A DNA stretch of 64,000 nucleotides, from assembly GCA_021373135.1 (NCBI GenBank), contig JAJFTH010000001.1, positions 124,001 through 188,000 on the forward strand, given 5' to 3'. Made by a program: the position numbers and the translations under genes. The stretch's first letter is position 1. Every line of letters begins with the position of its first letter. A model generated the notes under the pieces. That model did no database searches. It was not told the origin of the DNA and saw only the letters and a program-made list of their open reading frames with translations. Source of the DNA: Bacteroidales bacterium (GTDB taxonomy: Bacteria; Bacteroidota; Bacteroidia; Bacteroidales; UBA1402). Positions 55,703 to 64,000 of this stretch are shown piece after piece.

Positions 55703-56048
55703 AATTATATATGTGAAAATGTTCGGATTAATAATTTCTTTTGTAAATCTTCCGGCGGTATTCCAGGAATTGTTTTTGACTTGCCTCAAAATTACGGATA
55801 ATAAATCAGAATTCAGCAAGTCTTGAAGATTCAACCATCATACGAATGCAGTTTAGCTTTTGTCCAAAAAGGTTTACAAGTCCATACTTACCCTACAAAG
55901 GGTTAAACAATATTAAAAAGTATTTCTATAATAACCAATAGCAATATAGTCATATTATATTTGCATCGTTGTTTATGCAACTATTTGAATTACTTCCAAT
56001 GATTCACATTCCAAGGTGATGTGAAAGTAAGTTATTAACAGGTATATC
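55703..56048. other. Divergent regulatory gap between DUF3467 and marR
   Basis: A 346-base gap with no gene that I can support. On the plus strand it holds a -7 element and a palindrome near 55961-55980 for marR. On the minus strand TTTG, a 19-base spacer, then TAAACCTTTTTG near 55865-55908 is a weak candidate promoter for the DUF3467 gene. Confidence 0.5.
55956..55980 (+). promoter_or_regulatory. marR promoter -7 with overlapping inverted repeat (candidate MarR operator)
   Basis: TATATTTG (55956-55963) matches TAnnTTTG. The sequence from 55961 is TTGCAT, eight bases, then ATGCAA (55975-55980), a perfect 6-bp inverted repeat overlapping the -7 and start region. MarR-family regulators typically bind such palindromes and repress their own operon. 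Autoregulation is inferred. Confidence 0.55.
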
Positions 56049-56489
56049 ATGGATGAGATCAATATCGACAGAGAGGTACTTTTCAGTGTACTTAACGGAC
56101 GTGCAACAACAGCAATCAACAGACGTTTCTACAGGGACTTTAGAGCCAACGACATTGCCATTACCCCTGAACAATGGGTTGTTTTGTTGTATCTTTCCTT
56201 TAAGGATGGAATCACTCAGAATGAGCTTGCCATCAGTACCTACAAAGATAAGCCAAGCATCACCAGACTGCTTGACAATCTTGAAAAACGGTCGTTAATT
56301 GCCCGCCTTGCTGATAAAAAAGACAAGCGCAACAACATTATCTACATTACTAAGGCTGGAATGGTCATCCATAGGAAAACGAAAGAAATCGCCTTGCAGA
56401 TCATGAAGAAAGCCTTGCAAGGGCTTACTGAAGAAGAAGTAAGAATTGGTGAAAGTTTGCTTAAAAAGATTTTCAAGAATCTTGAATAA
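56049..56489 (+). CDS. MarR-family transcriptional regulator
   Basis: A 146-residue winged helix-turn-helix protein. Helical dimerisation ends flank an HTH at about 55-80 (ITQNELAISTYKDKPSITRL) and a wing at about 85-105 (RLADKKDKRNNIIYITKAG). It lies 60 bases or less upstream of the TolC gene of the export operon and probably represses it. The ligand is unknown. Its candidate operator overlaps its own promoter. Confidence 0.92.
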   Translation: MDEINIDREVLFSVLNGRATTAINRRFYRDFRANDIAITPEQWVVLLYLSFKDGITQNELAISTYKDKPSITRLLDNLEKRSLIARLADKKDKRNNIIYITKAGMVIHRKTKEIALQIMKKALQGLTEEEVRIGESLLKKIFKNLE

Positions 56490-56549
56490 AAAAAAATTAA
56501 TAATTGGTTGCATCAACAACTCATAACAATAAAACTCAAGGCATCTATC

Positions 56550-58052
56550 ATGATTTCAAAATTTAAATTGCGGATGAAACGATTCATTTTATCAATTGTG
56601 ACAATTGCGGTCACATGCTTACCGATGCAATCCCAAACCATTTATAGTTTAAATGATTGCAGACAGATGGCAATAAAGCACAATAAGAATTTGCTGATTG
56701 CGAATGAAAATGTAAAGGCTGCGAACAGTCTGAGAAAGGCTGCCAGAACACAGTATTTGCCGAATTTTTCTGCAAACGGCGGTTATGTGCATAATCAAAA
56801 GAATATTTCATTGTTGGGAGCTGACCAATATTTGCCTGTTTATGCGACAAAAGCAGACGGGTCATTGAATTTTGCCTCATCAGTCAACAATGGTTGGACT
56901 GTGGTCAATGGCTCCTATGTTCCGTTGGATGCAAGTGGAAACGCTTTTGATCCAACAAAAAATCCTGAAAAGATCTTATGGAAAAATTACGCATATATCC
57001 CAAAAGATGCTTTCGAATTTGACACACACAATGTTTGGGCAGGATCAATATTGATGACACAGCCATTGTTTATGGGTGGCAAAATCCGTGAACTGAACAG
57101 AATTGCCGAAAGTTCAAAGCACTTTGCTGAAGCACAATATGAAGGTCAGACGTCTGAAACCATTTTTGATACAGATGCTGCATATTGGCGTGTTATTTCA
57201 TTGGTAAATAAGGAAAAACTTGCAAAAAGTTATGTGGAACTCCTTCATAAACTGGACAATGATGTATCAAAATCAATCGACTTTGGCGTCGCCACAAAAT
57301 CAGACGGACTGTCCGTAAAAGTGAAGCTAAATGAAGCGGAAATGTCACTGTTACAGGTTCAGGACGGTTTGTCTTTGTCAAGGATGGCGTTATGCCAGCA
57401 ATGCGGACTTCCTCTTGACAACGAGTTTCAGCTTGCAGACGAAAATATCAGCTCACTGCCTCAAAATACCATTTCTGCGATAGACAATAATGACGAAAAC
57501 ATAGAAAAACGTTACGAGATAAAGAGCCTCGAAAGCATGGTTGATATTGCAAAATCAAATGAGAAAGTTCAGTTGTCAAGATTTTTGCCTAACATTGGCC
57601 TGACAGCGGGGTATTTAACAACAAACCCAAACATGTACAACGGATACGAAAAAGAATTCAGCGGAGAATGGCAGATTGGAGTAGTGGCAAATGTACCACT
57701 TTTCCACTGGGGAGAGCGCATTCATACATTGCGGGCTTCAGAAAACGAAAAAAACATAGCTCAATATAAACTGGATGATGCCAAGGAAAAAATCAAACTT
57801 GATGTCACACAGGCAAAATTCAAAATATCAGAGGCTTCGAAGAAGGCAAAGATGACAGCCTACAATAAAACCAAAGCTGAAGAAAATCTGAAATATGCGA
57901 CCATCGGCTTTGAATCAGGTACAGTCGCTTCATCAACACTGATGGAAGCACAGACAGCATGGTTGAAGGCCAACTCAGAAGATATTGACGCACAAATAGA
58001 TGTCCAGCTTTGTCAGGTATATTTACAGAAAGCATTGGGAATCCTGAATTAA
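56550..58052 (+). CDS. TolC-family outer-membrane efflux protein
   Basis: A 500-residue protein with a signal peptide (RFILSIVTIAVTCLPMQSQ) and two repeats of the OEP type with long helical hairpins: DCRQMAIKHNKNLLIANENV, LNRIAESSKHFAEAQYEGQT and EAQTAWLKANSEDIDAQIDV. It forms the trimeric outer-membrane conduit. The start at 56550 is one of two reasonable ATGs (also 56574); the longer frame to 56508 is unlikely. Followed after 24 bases by the HlyD gene. Confidence 0.92.
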   Translation: MISKFKLRMKRFILSIVTIAVTCLPMQSQTIYSLNDCRQMAIKHNKNLLIANENVKAANSLRKAARTQYLPNFSANGGYVHNQKNISLLGADQYLPVYATKADGSLNFASSVNNGWTVVNGSYVPLDASGNAFDPTKNPEKILWKNYAYIPKDAFEFDTHNVWAGSILMTQPLFMGGKIRELNRIAESSKHFAEAQYEGQTSETIFDTDAAYWRVISLVNKEKLAKSYVELLHKLDNDVSKSIDFGVATKSDGLSVKVKLNEAEMSLLQVQDGLSLSRMALCQQCGLPLDNEFQLADENISSLPQNTISAIDNNDENIEKRYEIKSLESMVDIAKSNEKVQLSRFLPNIGLTAGYLTTNPNMYNGYEKEFSGEWQIGVVANVPLFHWGERIHTLRASENEKNIAQYKLDDAKEKIKLDVTQAKFKISEASKKAKMTAYNKTKAEENLKYATIGFESGTVASSTLMEAQTAWLKANSEDIDAQIDVQLCQVYLQKALGILN

Positions 58053-58076
58053 AATAAAAATTAAAATAACGTTCGT

Positions 58077-59105
58077 ATGGAAAACAGCGTAAAAGGTCTT
58101 TCTAAGGCCGCATTAAGAAAGAATAGAACCAACCTCATCATCGGTCTAATCACATTTTTAATTGTTGTGGTATTGATTTCTGTCATCGGATGGATTGTCA
58201 TGAAACCTGAATCCGAGATTATTCAAGGAGAAGTCGATGCAAATGAAGTCAGAGTTTCCGGTAAACTACCGGCCAGAATTCAGAAGCTCAAGGTGGAAGA
58301 AGGTAATTATGTGAACGAAGGTGATACTTTGGTACTTCTCAGTTCACCCGAACTTTATGCAAAACTCGCACAGGCAGAAGCTGCTGAAGATGCAGCTATG
58401 GCTCAGGACCAAAAAGCGATAAAGGGAGCCCGTTATGAAATGATCGAAGGGGCTTATGAATTATGGCAAAAAGCAAATGTAGGACTGGATATTGCTGAGA
58501 AAACTTATAAAAGAGCTGAGAACCTATATAAGAATGAAGTGATTCCTGCTCAGAAATTTGATGAAGCAGAAGCCCAGTATAAAGCGGCCCTTACAACCGA
58601 AAAGGCTGCAAGAAGCCAATACCAGATGGCGAAGAATGGTGCCGAAAAAGAAGATAAACTTTCAGCAAAAGCATTGGTTGCGCGCGCACGTGGAGCCGTT
58701 TCTGAAGTAGAAGCATATATGCCTGAAACAAAGTTGACTGCACCAATCAGCGGAGAAATCTCCGAGATATATCCGAAACAGGGGGAACTGGTTGGCCAAG
58801 GTGCCCCAATCATGTCTATTGTAGACCTCAGTAACTGCTGGATTACATTCAACGTACGGGAAGACCAGCTGAAGGATTTTACCGTTGGTAAGGTAATCCA
58901 GGTCTCCGTACCTGCTATAGGGAACAACAAATCAAACTTCAAAATCACCTATATCAAGGCTCTTGGAAGCTATGCCACCTGGAAAGCCACAAAGACAACA
59001 GGTCAATTTGATGTCAAGACTTTCGAAGTAAGGGCTAAACCGACACAGAAAATCGAAGGATTACGTCCCGGAATGAGCGTTTTGCTGGAAGAAACAAATA
59101 AATAA
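58077..59105 (+). CDS. HlyD-family membrane fusion protein
   Basis: A 342-residue protein with a cytoplasmic start, one helix (about 20-42, LIIGLITFLIVVVLISVIGW), a biotinyl-lipoyl-like motif (VSGKLPARIQKLKVEEGNYV, LTAPISGEISEIYPKQGELV) and a helical hairpin of about 90-200. It bridges the inner-membrane transporter and TolC. It follows tolC by 24 bases and precedes the permeases by nine. Confidence 0.93.
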   Translation: MENSVKGLSKAALRKNRTNLIIGLITFLIVVVLISVIGWIVMKPESEIIQGEVDANEVRVSGKLPARIQKLKVEEGNYVNEGDTLVLLSSPELYAKLAQAEAAEDAAMAQDQKAIKGARYEMIEGAYELWQKANVGLDIAEKTYKRAENLYKNEVIPAQKFDEAEAQYKAALTTEKAARSQYQMAKNGAEKEDKLSAKALVARARGAVSEVEAYMPETKLTAPISGEISEIYPKQGELVGQGAPIMSIVDLSNCWITFNVREDQLKDFTVGKVIQVSVPAIGNNKSNFKITYIKALGSYATWKATKTTGQFDVKTFEVRAKPTQKIEGLRPGMSVLLEETNK

Positions 59106-59114
59106 TATCATAAG

Positions 59115-60293
59115 ATGCGAATTATTAAGTCACCGGGATGGAAAGTGGTATTCATGCGTGAATTAAGACGCATCGTTTCCAGGCCTATCTATGTCTTGAT
59201 GACTATCATTTTACCTCTTGGATTTCTGCTTTTCTATAGTACTTTTCTAAGCGAAGGCTATCCGGAGCAACTTCCATTAGGCGTAATAGATCATGACAAT
59301 TCATCGCTATCGAGAAATATCATCAGGCAAATAGATGCGACCCAGCAGACGAGGGTGGCTGGAAAATACCTGCATTTCACAGATGCGAGAAAAGATATGC
59401 AACAAGGAAAAATTTATGCATTCATAGAAATTCCCGGCAATCTTCAGAAAGACGTATATTCAGGACATCAGCCTACTATCCACTATTATTATAACCAAAG
59501 CTTTTTTGTAGCGGGTTCTCTTTTGCTCAGAGATATGGAAATCATGCTGAATACCATATCTGCCGGAGTCGACCTTCAGACCCGTCAGCTTAAAGGCCAG
59601 GGCGTTGAAGAAAGTATGGCCCAGATCTTGCCTATTGTTCCGGAAATCCATGCTATCGGTAATCCTTATATGAATTATTCAGTATATCTCAGCAACATCC
59701 TGCTGCCGGGAATGCTTCAGCTTATGATACTCATGACAATAGTATACTGTATAGGAATCGAGCTTAAAAAAAGCAGTTCGAAAGTATGGTTGAAAGATGC
59801 CGGAGGTTCTATGTTCCAGGCTATTGTCGGAAAGTTACTGCCCTATACGATCATTTTTTCATGCATCGGTTTCTTCTATGAAATATTCTTGTTCAAGTTT
59901 ATGCATTTTCCTATAAACAGTAGCCTATGGTGGATGATTTTGGATACATTCCTTCTGGTTATTGCGACTGAAGCCGTAGCTATTGTAATGATCGGAATTG
60001 TTCCGGTATTAAGAGACGGTTTGTGCTTTGCCGGATTGTACGGAATACTGGCCTTTTCGTATTCAGGTTTGGTTTTCCCGATAGAAGGTATGCCTGCAAT
60101 ATTGCAGGGTTTGAGTTATCTGTTCCCACTGCGTTTCTTCTTCAAGATTTATCAGAATGTTGTTTTAAACGATATAAGTCCAGCCTTTTCTATAATAAAT
60201 TACCTGATTATGTTGCTATACCTTCTTTTCCCAATCGTAGTATGGAGGCGGCTTCACAATGCTTTGACAAGGCTTGACTATCCAAAAAAGTAA
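59115..60293 (+). CDS. ABC-2-type permease, first copy
   Basis: A 392-residue inner-membrane protein of the ABC-2 (YbhR/YhhJ) group. One N-terminal helix (about 25-45) precedes a large extracytoplasmic domain (about 50-190), then five helices (about 195-220, 245-270, 275-300, 305-330, 350-375). No Walker motifs are present. It ends eight bases before the second permease. Substrate unknown. Confidence 0.85.
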   Translation: MRIIKSPGWKVVFMRELRRIVSRPIYVLMTIILPLGFLLFYSTFLSEGYPEQLPLGVIDHDNSSLSRNIIRQIDATQQTRVAGKYLHFTDARKDMQQGKIYAFIEIPGNLQKDVYSGHQPTIHYYYNQSFFVAGSLLLRDMEIMLNTISAGVDLQTRQLKGQGVEESMAQILPIVPEIHAIGNPYMNYSVYLSNILLPGMLQLMILMTIVYCIGIELKKSSSKVWLKDAGGSMFQAIVGKLLPYTIIFSCIGFFYEIFLFKFMHFPINSSLWWMILDTFLLVIATEAVAIVMIGIVPVLRDGLCFAGLYGILAFSYSGLVFPIEGMPAILQGLSYLFPLRFFFKIYQNVVLNDISPAFSIINYLIMLLYLLFPIVVWRRLHNALTRLDYPKK

Positions 60294-60300
60294 TCACGCA

Positions 60301-61503
60301 ATGAAACATACAAGCTTTTTTAAAACAGCACTCACTGATATTGCTGAGATTTTCACAGAAGAGATCAAGCATATCTTTAAAGATTCAGGCGTCATCATCA
60401 TTTTTTTCGGTGCAGGTATTTTATATCCGATTCTTTATGGATTCATTTATAGGAATGAAGTGCTGAGGGATATTCCTATTGTTGTTGTAAATCAAAGCAA
60501 CTCAGCTTTAAGCCGTGATCTCGTCCGGAAAATCGATGCGACACCAGATTTGAAAGTCGCCTATAAGGCAAATACCATGAATGAAGCAAAGGATTTGTTT
60601 GCCAAAAATGAGGCACATGGAATTGTCTACATTCCTGCCTCTTTTTCCAAAGATCTTTGCAAAGGCAAGCAAACACATGTTTTTGCTTATAGCAATATTG
60701 CTACAATGCTTTATTTCAGGGGTGTATATTCTGCAGTCAATTTTGTTTGTCTCGATTTTGATGAAAAGATTCAGGTAGCGAATCTGGAGGCCAAAGGCCT
60801 TACGGAACAGCAGGCGAAAGCGACAGCAACACCTATCCTCCGGGAAGGGCATCCATTATATAATTCCAACAATGGTTTTGCATCCTTCCTGCTTCCTGCA
60901 GCATTGATCCTAATTATACAGCAAACGCTTGTGATTGGTATCGGTATGCTTGCCGGAACAGCTCGGGAAGAAAACAAATACCATCAGTTGATCCCTTATC
61001 AACGGAAATATCACGGAACGCTGCGAATTGTAACAGGAAAGGCTCTTGCCTATTTCATCATATACCTGTTCATCGGAATATATAATCTTGTCCTTATACC
61101 GTATATGTTCCAATTGCCCAACTATTTTACAATCGGGTCTGCATTGCAGTTCCTCGTGCCGTTTTTGCTTGCCAGTGTATTTTTTGGAATGGGTATTTCT
61201 GTTTTTTTCTGGGTCAGAGAGACGTCCTTGCTCATTTATCTGTGCACATCCATCCCTCTGTTGCTGATTTCCGGATTTTCATGGCCTGCGTCCAACATTC
61301 CTATTTTCTGGAAAATGATTTCCTACTTTTTCCCATCCACTTTCGGAATTCAAGGTTTTCTGAAAATGAATTCGATGGGAGCATCCATTTCACAGATCAA
61401 TTTTGAATGTATGGGTCTCTGTATAGAGGCAGGAATTTATTTCATATTCACCTTCTTCGTCTACAGGTGGCAAATCAGACAGAGTGAAAGGAGAATAAGG
61501 TAA
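60301..61503 (+). CDS. ABC-2-type permease, second copy
   Basis: A 400-residue paralogue of the previous protein, with the same layout: one N-terminal helix (about 29-50, SGVIIIFFGAGILYPILYGF), an extracytoplasmic domain (about 55-190) and five C-terminal helices. The two probably form a heterodimer. The ATG at 60301 is used; the frame reaches back to a TTG at 60274 within the first permease gene. No ABC ATPase lies in the operon, which ends here before the inverted-repeat element. Confidence 0.85.
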   Translation: MKHTSFFKTALTDIAEIFTEEIKHIFKDSGVIIIFFGAGILYPILYGFIYRNEVLRDIPIVVVNQSNSALSRDLVRKIDATPDLKVAYKANTMNEAKDLFAKNEAHGIVYIPASFSKDLCKGKQTHVFAYSNIATMLYFRGVYSAVNFVCLDFDEKIQVANLEAKGLTEQQAKATATPILREGHPLYNSNNGFASFLLPAALILIIQQTLVIGIGMLAGTAREENKYHQLIPYQRKYHGTLRIVTGKALAYFIIYLFIGIYNLVLIPYMFQLPNYFTIGSALQFLVPFLLASVFFGMGISVFFWVRETSLLIYLCTSIPLLLISGFSWPASNIPIFWKMISYFFPSTFGIQGFLKMNSMGASISQINFECMGLCIEAGIYFIFTFFVYRWQIRQSERRIR

Positions 61504-61552
61504 TTTATGTTCCAAAAAAATCATCGAAAACTTTTTCATATAATAATATTTT

Positions 61553-61873
61553 GGATCAAATTGAAAAATTGTGGAGAAGTGTCAAAAGTATGACATTTGT
61601 GATCTGCGGGAAATTTAACACCACTCCATTCGTGCAGGTAAAAAGCACAGCTCCCTTTCGTGCAGTGGCATAGCCTACGTCGACTTCGACGGACGGGTGC
61701 AGTGGACACGAGGAGTCCGGAAAAACAAAATATTGAAGACTTGAAAAAGACAAAATTTTTGTGCCGGAGTCGAGTGGGCACAAACCTGGACTAGCCGGAG
61801 ACGAAGGTTATGCCGCTGCACGAAAGAAGCGGTGTCCATTTTGCCAATACTCCACAACTTTGTAACTTGATCC
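61553..61873. mobile_element. Foldback/MITE-like element with ~35-bp terminal inverted repeats
   Basis: The outer arms 61553-61587 and 61839-61873 are 35 bases each and match at 28 of 35 positions as reverse complements, beginning GGATCAA and containing TTGTGGAG. A second pair, 61655-61681 with 61800-61826 (27 bases, about four mismatches, CTTTCGTGCAG core), lies inside, and GC-rich blocks around 61711-61720 and 61761-61771 also pair. The whole could fold into one long hairpin. It contains no real gene. No clear target-site duplication was found. It lies between two genes of opposite strand, in the 466-base gap 61504-61969. Confidence 0.6.
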
Positions 61874-61969
61874 CGGACATACCTGAATCGGCAGGCTGGA
61901 CAAAAAGAAAGAAGATAACCAGCAGTGCCAGAATTATGCCAAGTTTCTGAATATTGTTCGCTTTTTCTT

Positions 61970-63403
61970 TTAAAATTTTACCAGGAATGTCCCGTCATAT
62001 GCAGAGGTATTATCCGACTTTGTAACTGTAATTGTGTTGATTTTATTGTAGCCCAATGCTGCATTCCACATACCGACATTAGCCAGTCTAATACTATATT
62101 CAGGACGTGTAGAAAGATTTGATTCCGGGTCTGGCAAGTTGAGATACACATCATATTTACCCACCGGCATCGTTTCCGGCAATCCAAAAGTAACGTTGAT
62201 GGTGTATTTCCCGTTCGCAAACCAGAAACGAGGATCATTACTGAGCTTGATCTTATATTTTGAAGCAGGATCTTCTCTTGAAACAAATATGAGTTCTACA
62301 TCCCTTGAATTTACAGCTGCTGCAAACCCTACATTTTTGATATTGAGCTGCACTTCATATTTTTGACTAACTTCGGCTTTTTGAGTGAATTTTCCGTCAG
62401 TCAGGACAAAACGATAGCCCATCCGTTTCTTGATTTCAGGCATGATTCCGCCGGAAGTCCAATTGCTCAAAACTGTTTTTATGTAATCGGCATTCAAATA
62501 GGTCAAATGTAACTTTTCCATAGCAGCTATTGCTACAGTATAGTCAGAATAAGTAGATTTCAGATCAGTTTCACCTCCCATGACTACATATTTGGTTTCT
62601 GCATACCAAAAGTTTCTGTCTGCTGTTCCTTTGAAAGTTCCCATATCACTTGAAGTGGACAGAAAAGCATCGTCGTGACAAGCTATGCGTGATAAATCAG
62701 ATCCATTATATGCTGTTGCCGCAGTAATGGTATCCGCAGTCGTGATTCCAAAACAATTTAATTTAAATGCCGGAGTTCGCACACAAATCATCCGTTTCTG
62801 TGGCAAAGCCTTCAGCAAGGCATCCAGTACGGCATGACGAGGTGCATAATCGGCGGAGGTTTTCGGCTCAAAATTAAAATGGTCTGTATAATACCATTCT
62901 CCCCAAACACCGACAAATCCAGCTTCCATGGCAAAAATAATATCTGAATATTCTATCAGATAAGGTTTTAACTGCTCAATGTGTTGTAAAACCAATTCCT
63001 GGGAAGCATCCCATGGGGTATCACTCTCACTGTCTGTGTACGCAAACCGAAGCACGGTTTTACATCCACCGGCACGCACATTCTTTAAACTTTTATCTAT
63101 ACGTTCCAAAAATTCAGGAGAAATCAAGGAATTCCGGAAATCCTGCATGTAAAAAATGAGCAATGTCAAGCTTCTGCCACTTTCTCTGCAAACTTGAGCT
63201 GCACTTTCTGTAAAATAATTCGTCCCACTGGAAGAATATTCATTGTGGGCGTAAAATCCTCTTTCTGGATTTAGAAAAATAGAATCAGATTCGGTGTAAT
63301 TAACTGAGTCGTATTGAATAGAATCATCATTGCGATCATTCACGCAAGAGAAAAATAAAGTGCAAAAAAACAAAATAATTGAAAGAGGCATCTTACGTGA
63401 CAT
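61970..63403 (-). CDS. DUF4874/DUF4832 secreted lipoprotein
   Basis: A 477-residue protein with a lipoprotein-like signal (PLSIILFFCTLFFSC, Cys near 20). The N-terminal domain (about 30-210) carries NPERGFYAHNEYSSSG and a TIM-barrel-like segment (FAMEAGFVGVWGEWYYTDHF), as in DUF4874. The C-terminal part fits DUF4832, including KSTYSDYTVAIAAMEKLHLT and a beta-rich end (VQLNIKNVGFAAAVNSRDVE). Related proteins are often linked to polysaccharide degradation, but no catalytic activity is established. The ATG at 63403 is chosen because it opens the lipoprotein signal; the frame extends to 63448. Confidence 0.75.
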   Translation of the reverse strand: MSRKMPLSIILFFCTLFFSCVNDRNDDSIQYDSVNYTESDSIFLNPERGFYAHNEYSSSGTNYFTESAAQVCRESGRSLTLLIFYMQDFRNSLISPEFLERIDKSLKNVRAGGCKTVLRFAYTDSESDTPWDASQELVLQHIEQLKPYLIEYSDIIFAMEAGFVGVWGEWYYTDHFNFEPKTSADYAPRHAVLDALLKALPQKRMICVRTPAFKLNCFGITTADTITAATAYNGSDLSRIACHDDAFLSTSSDMGTFKGTADRNFWYAETKYVVMGGETDLKSTYSDYTVAIAAMEKLHLTYLNADYIKTVLSNWTSGGIMPEIKKRMGYRFVLTDGKFTQKAEVSQKYEVQLNIKNVGFAAAVNSRDVELIFVSREDPASKYKIKLSNDPRFWFANGKYTINVTFGLPETMPVGKYDVYLNLPDPESNLSTRPEYSIRLANVGMWNAALGYNKINTITVTKSDNTSAYDGTFLVKF

Positions 63404-63446
63404 TGATTTTATTTTAAATAAATTTTTAAGAATAAAAAATGCAAAC

Positions 63447-63511
63447 AAAAATGAATAGTCTCAAAAGAAAGTCAGGCGCAAGGCCATATATGGCTTCCCC
63501 TTGAGACTATT
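63447..63511 (-). terminator. Probable terminator after the right-edge gene
   Basis: An 11-bp perfect inverted repeat (AATAGTCTCAA 63454-63464, TTGAGACTATT 63501-63511) encloses a smaller palindrome (GCCATATATGGC near 63483-63494). On the minus strand the outer stem is followed by CATTTTTGTTTG. It begins 9 bases after the stop of the right-edge gene. The long loop makes it less typical than the other terminators. Confidence 0.6.
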
Positions 63512-63519
63512 AATCATTC

Positions 63520-64000
63520 TTAATGTTTAAGCTTTACTGTCAACATTGGCAAGACATCTTCACCAGAAACTTGTATTGGCAATGCTCCTGCTTCTGCCCA
63601 ACTGTTGTATGAGATAAATACACCCATTTTAATATTATCAGCCAAAGTTGTCGGAATCATTTCACGGACAATTTTTGCCTCAAATTCAACAATCTTACCA
63701 CTAACAGTCTTGCATTCTGACATGTTAATAATTCCACTTCCGGCAGCAATTGCTGTATTCCATGTCCAGGCATCCGCACCTGCAGTATCATCGTGTTTAA
63801 ATACATCAACATCCAGATTTGAATGCAGCATTCCTTCCATCAGGATATCAGCACCGGCATCTGCAAAAAGCCAGGAATTGGCACCTGTTGTTGCTGTATT
63901 GTCTGTATCAAAAAAGAGATCAACCGGATTCACATCGGTGGTATCAATTTTCATATAAACGTAAATGAAATTATCATCTGCACAGACTTTCAATGTTTTT
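63520..64000 (-). CDS. Secreted carbohydrate-binding-like protein, 3' part, cut by window edge
   Basis: The minus-strand frame is open from the edge to the stop at 63520 (about 159 residues); the start lies outside. The visible part is Asp/Thr/Ala-rich and beta-like: DNFIYVYMKIDTTDVNPVDL, FFDTDNTATTGANSWLFADA, GADILMEGML. The FDTDNxATTG and GADxLxEG pattern recalls CBM9/DOMON-like extracellular domains of Bacteroidota. The function is unproven. It lies 116 bases upstream of the DUF4874/DUF4832 gene and may share an operon, or be a separate unit given the terminator between them. Confidence 0.6.
   Translation of the reverse strand, partial: KTLKVCADDNFIYVYMKIDTTDVNPVDLFFDTDNTATTGANSWLFADAGADILMEGMLHSNLDVDVFKHDDTAGADAWTWNTAIAAGSGIINMSECKTVSGKIVEFEAKIVREMIPTTLADNIKMGVFISYNSWAEAGALPIQVSGEDVLPMLTVKLKH

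Noticed and set aside
61536..61857. Three short minus-strand frames inside the inverted-repeat element
   Set aside because: They change with the repeat arms and have no domain; the region is better explained by the foldback structure.

Overview
The window is a chromosomal segment of a Bacteroidota bacterium, most likely of the order Bacteroidales. The evidence is: a FeoA-FeoB fusion, a PorT-family outer-membrane protein, DUF349, DUF898 and DUF3467 proteins, two ExbB/ExbD/TonB clusters, phylum-typical ribosomal proteins (L17 with an acidic tail, L36 with a single Cys), and many -7 elements of the form TAnnTTTG, the Bacteroidota housekeeping promoter. I cannot name the genus. I found no rRNA, tRNA, CRISPR, prophage, transposase or recognisable riboswitch. 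Two ribosomal genes (rpmJ, rpmD) and two edge-truncated genes (tpx on the left, a secreted protein on the right) were identified by direct translation.

Layout. (1) 1-6.9 kb: truncated tpx, feoAB, a divergent receiver/histidine kinase plus NarL-type regulator pair, a 2[4Fe-4S] ferredoxin, porT and rplS. (2) 7-16.4 kb: a large secreted protein with a TonB plug-like segment, a DUF898 membrane protein, nadK divergent from pdxJ, a first exbB-exbD-tonB set, a DJ-1 family gene and eno. (3) 16.5-22.6 kb, minus strand: a second energy-transduction operon, exbB-exbD-exbD-tonB, followed by a small membrane protein, a PstS-like lipoprotein and a TPR protein. (4) 22.9-36.9 kb: serine hydrolase, pepD, a flippase-like membrane protein, rsmA, corA, a DUF349 protein, folE, a SPOR protein, mdh, a coiled-coil membrane protein, and an ECF sigma/anti-sigma/outer-membrane module. 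(5) 37.0-55.2 kb, minus strand: the merged str-S10-spc-alpha ribosomal cluster, 33 genes from rpsL to rplQ, including fusA, secY, map, infA and rpoA, without tuf. (6) 55.4-61.5 kb: a DUF3467 gene, then a MarR-regulated export operon (TolC, HlyD, two ABC-2 permeases, no ATPase). (7) 61.5-64 kb: a foldback element of about 321 bp with terminal inverted repeats, a DUF4874/DUF4832 lipoprotein and the 3' part of another secreted protein.

Most of the window is conserved housekeeping sequence. The places most worth a second look are the 321-bp terminal-inverted-repeat element at 61553-61873, the seven-gene ExbB/ExbD/TonB-PstS-TPR cluster, the promoter-linked hairpin region at 5022-5300 that may be an unannotated transcript, the export operon without an ATPase, and the His-rich insertion in FeoB.
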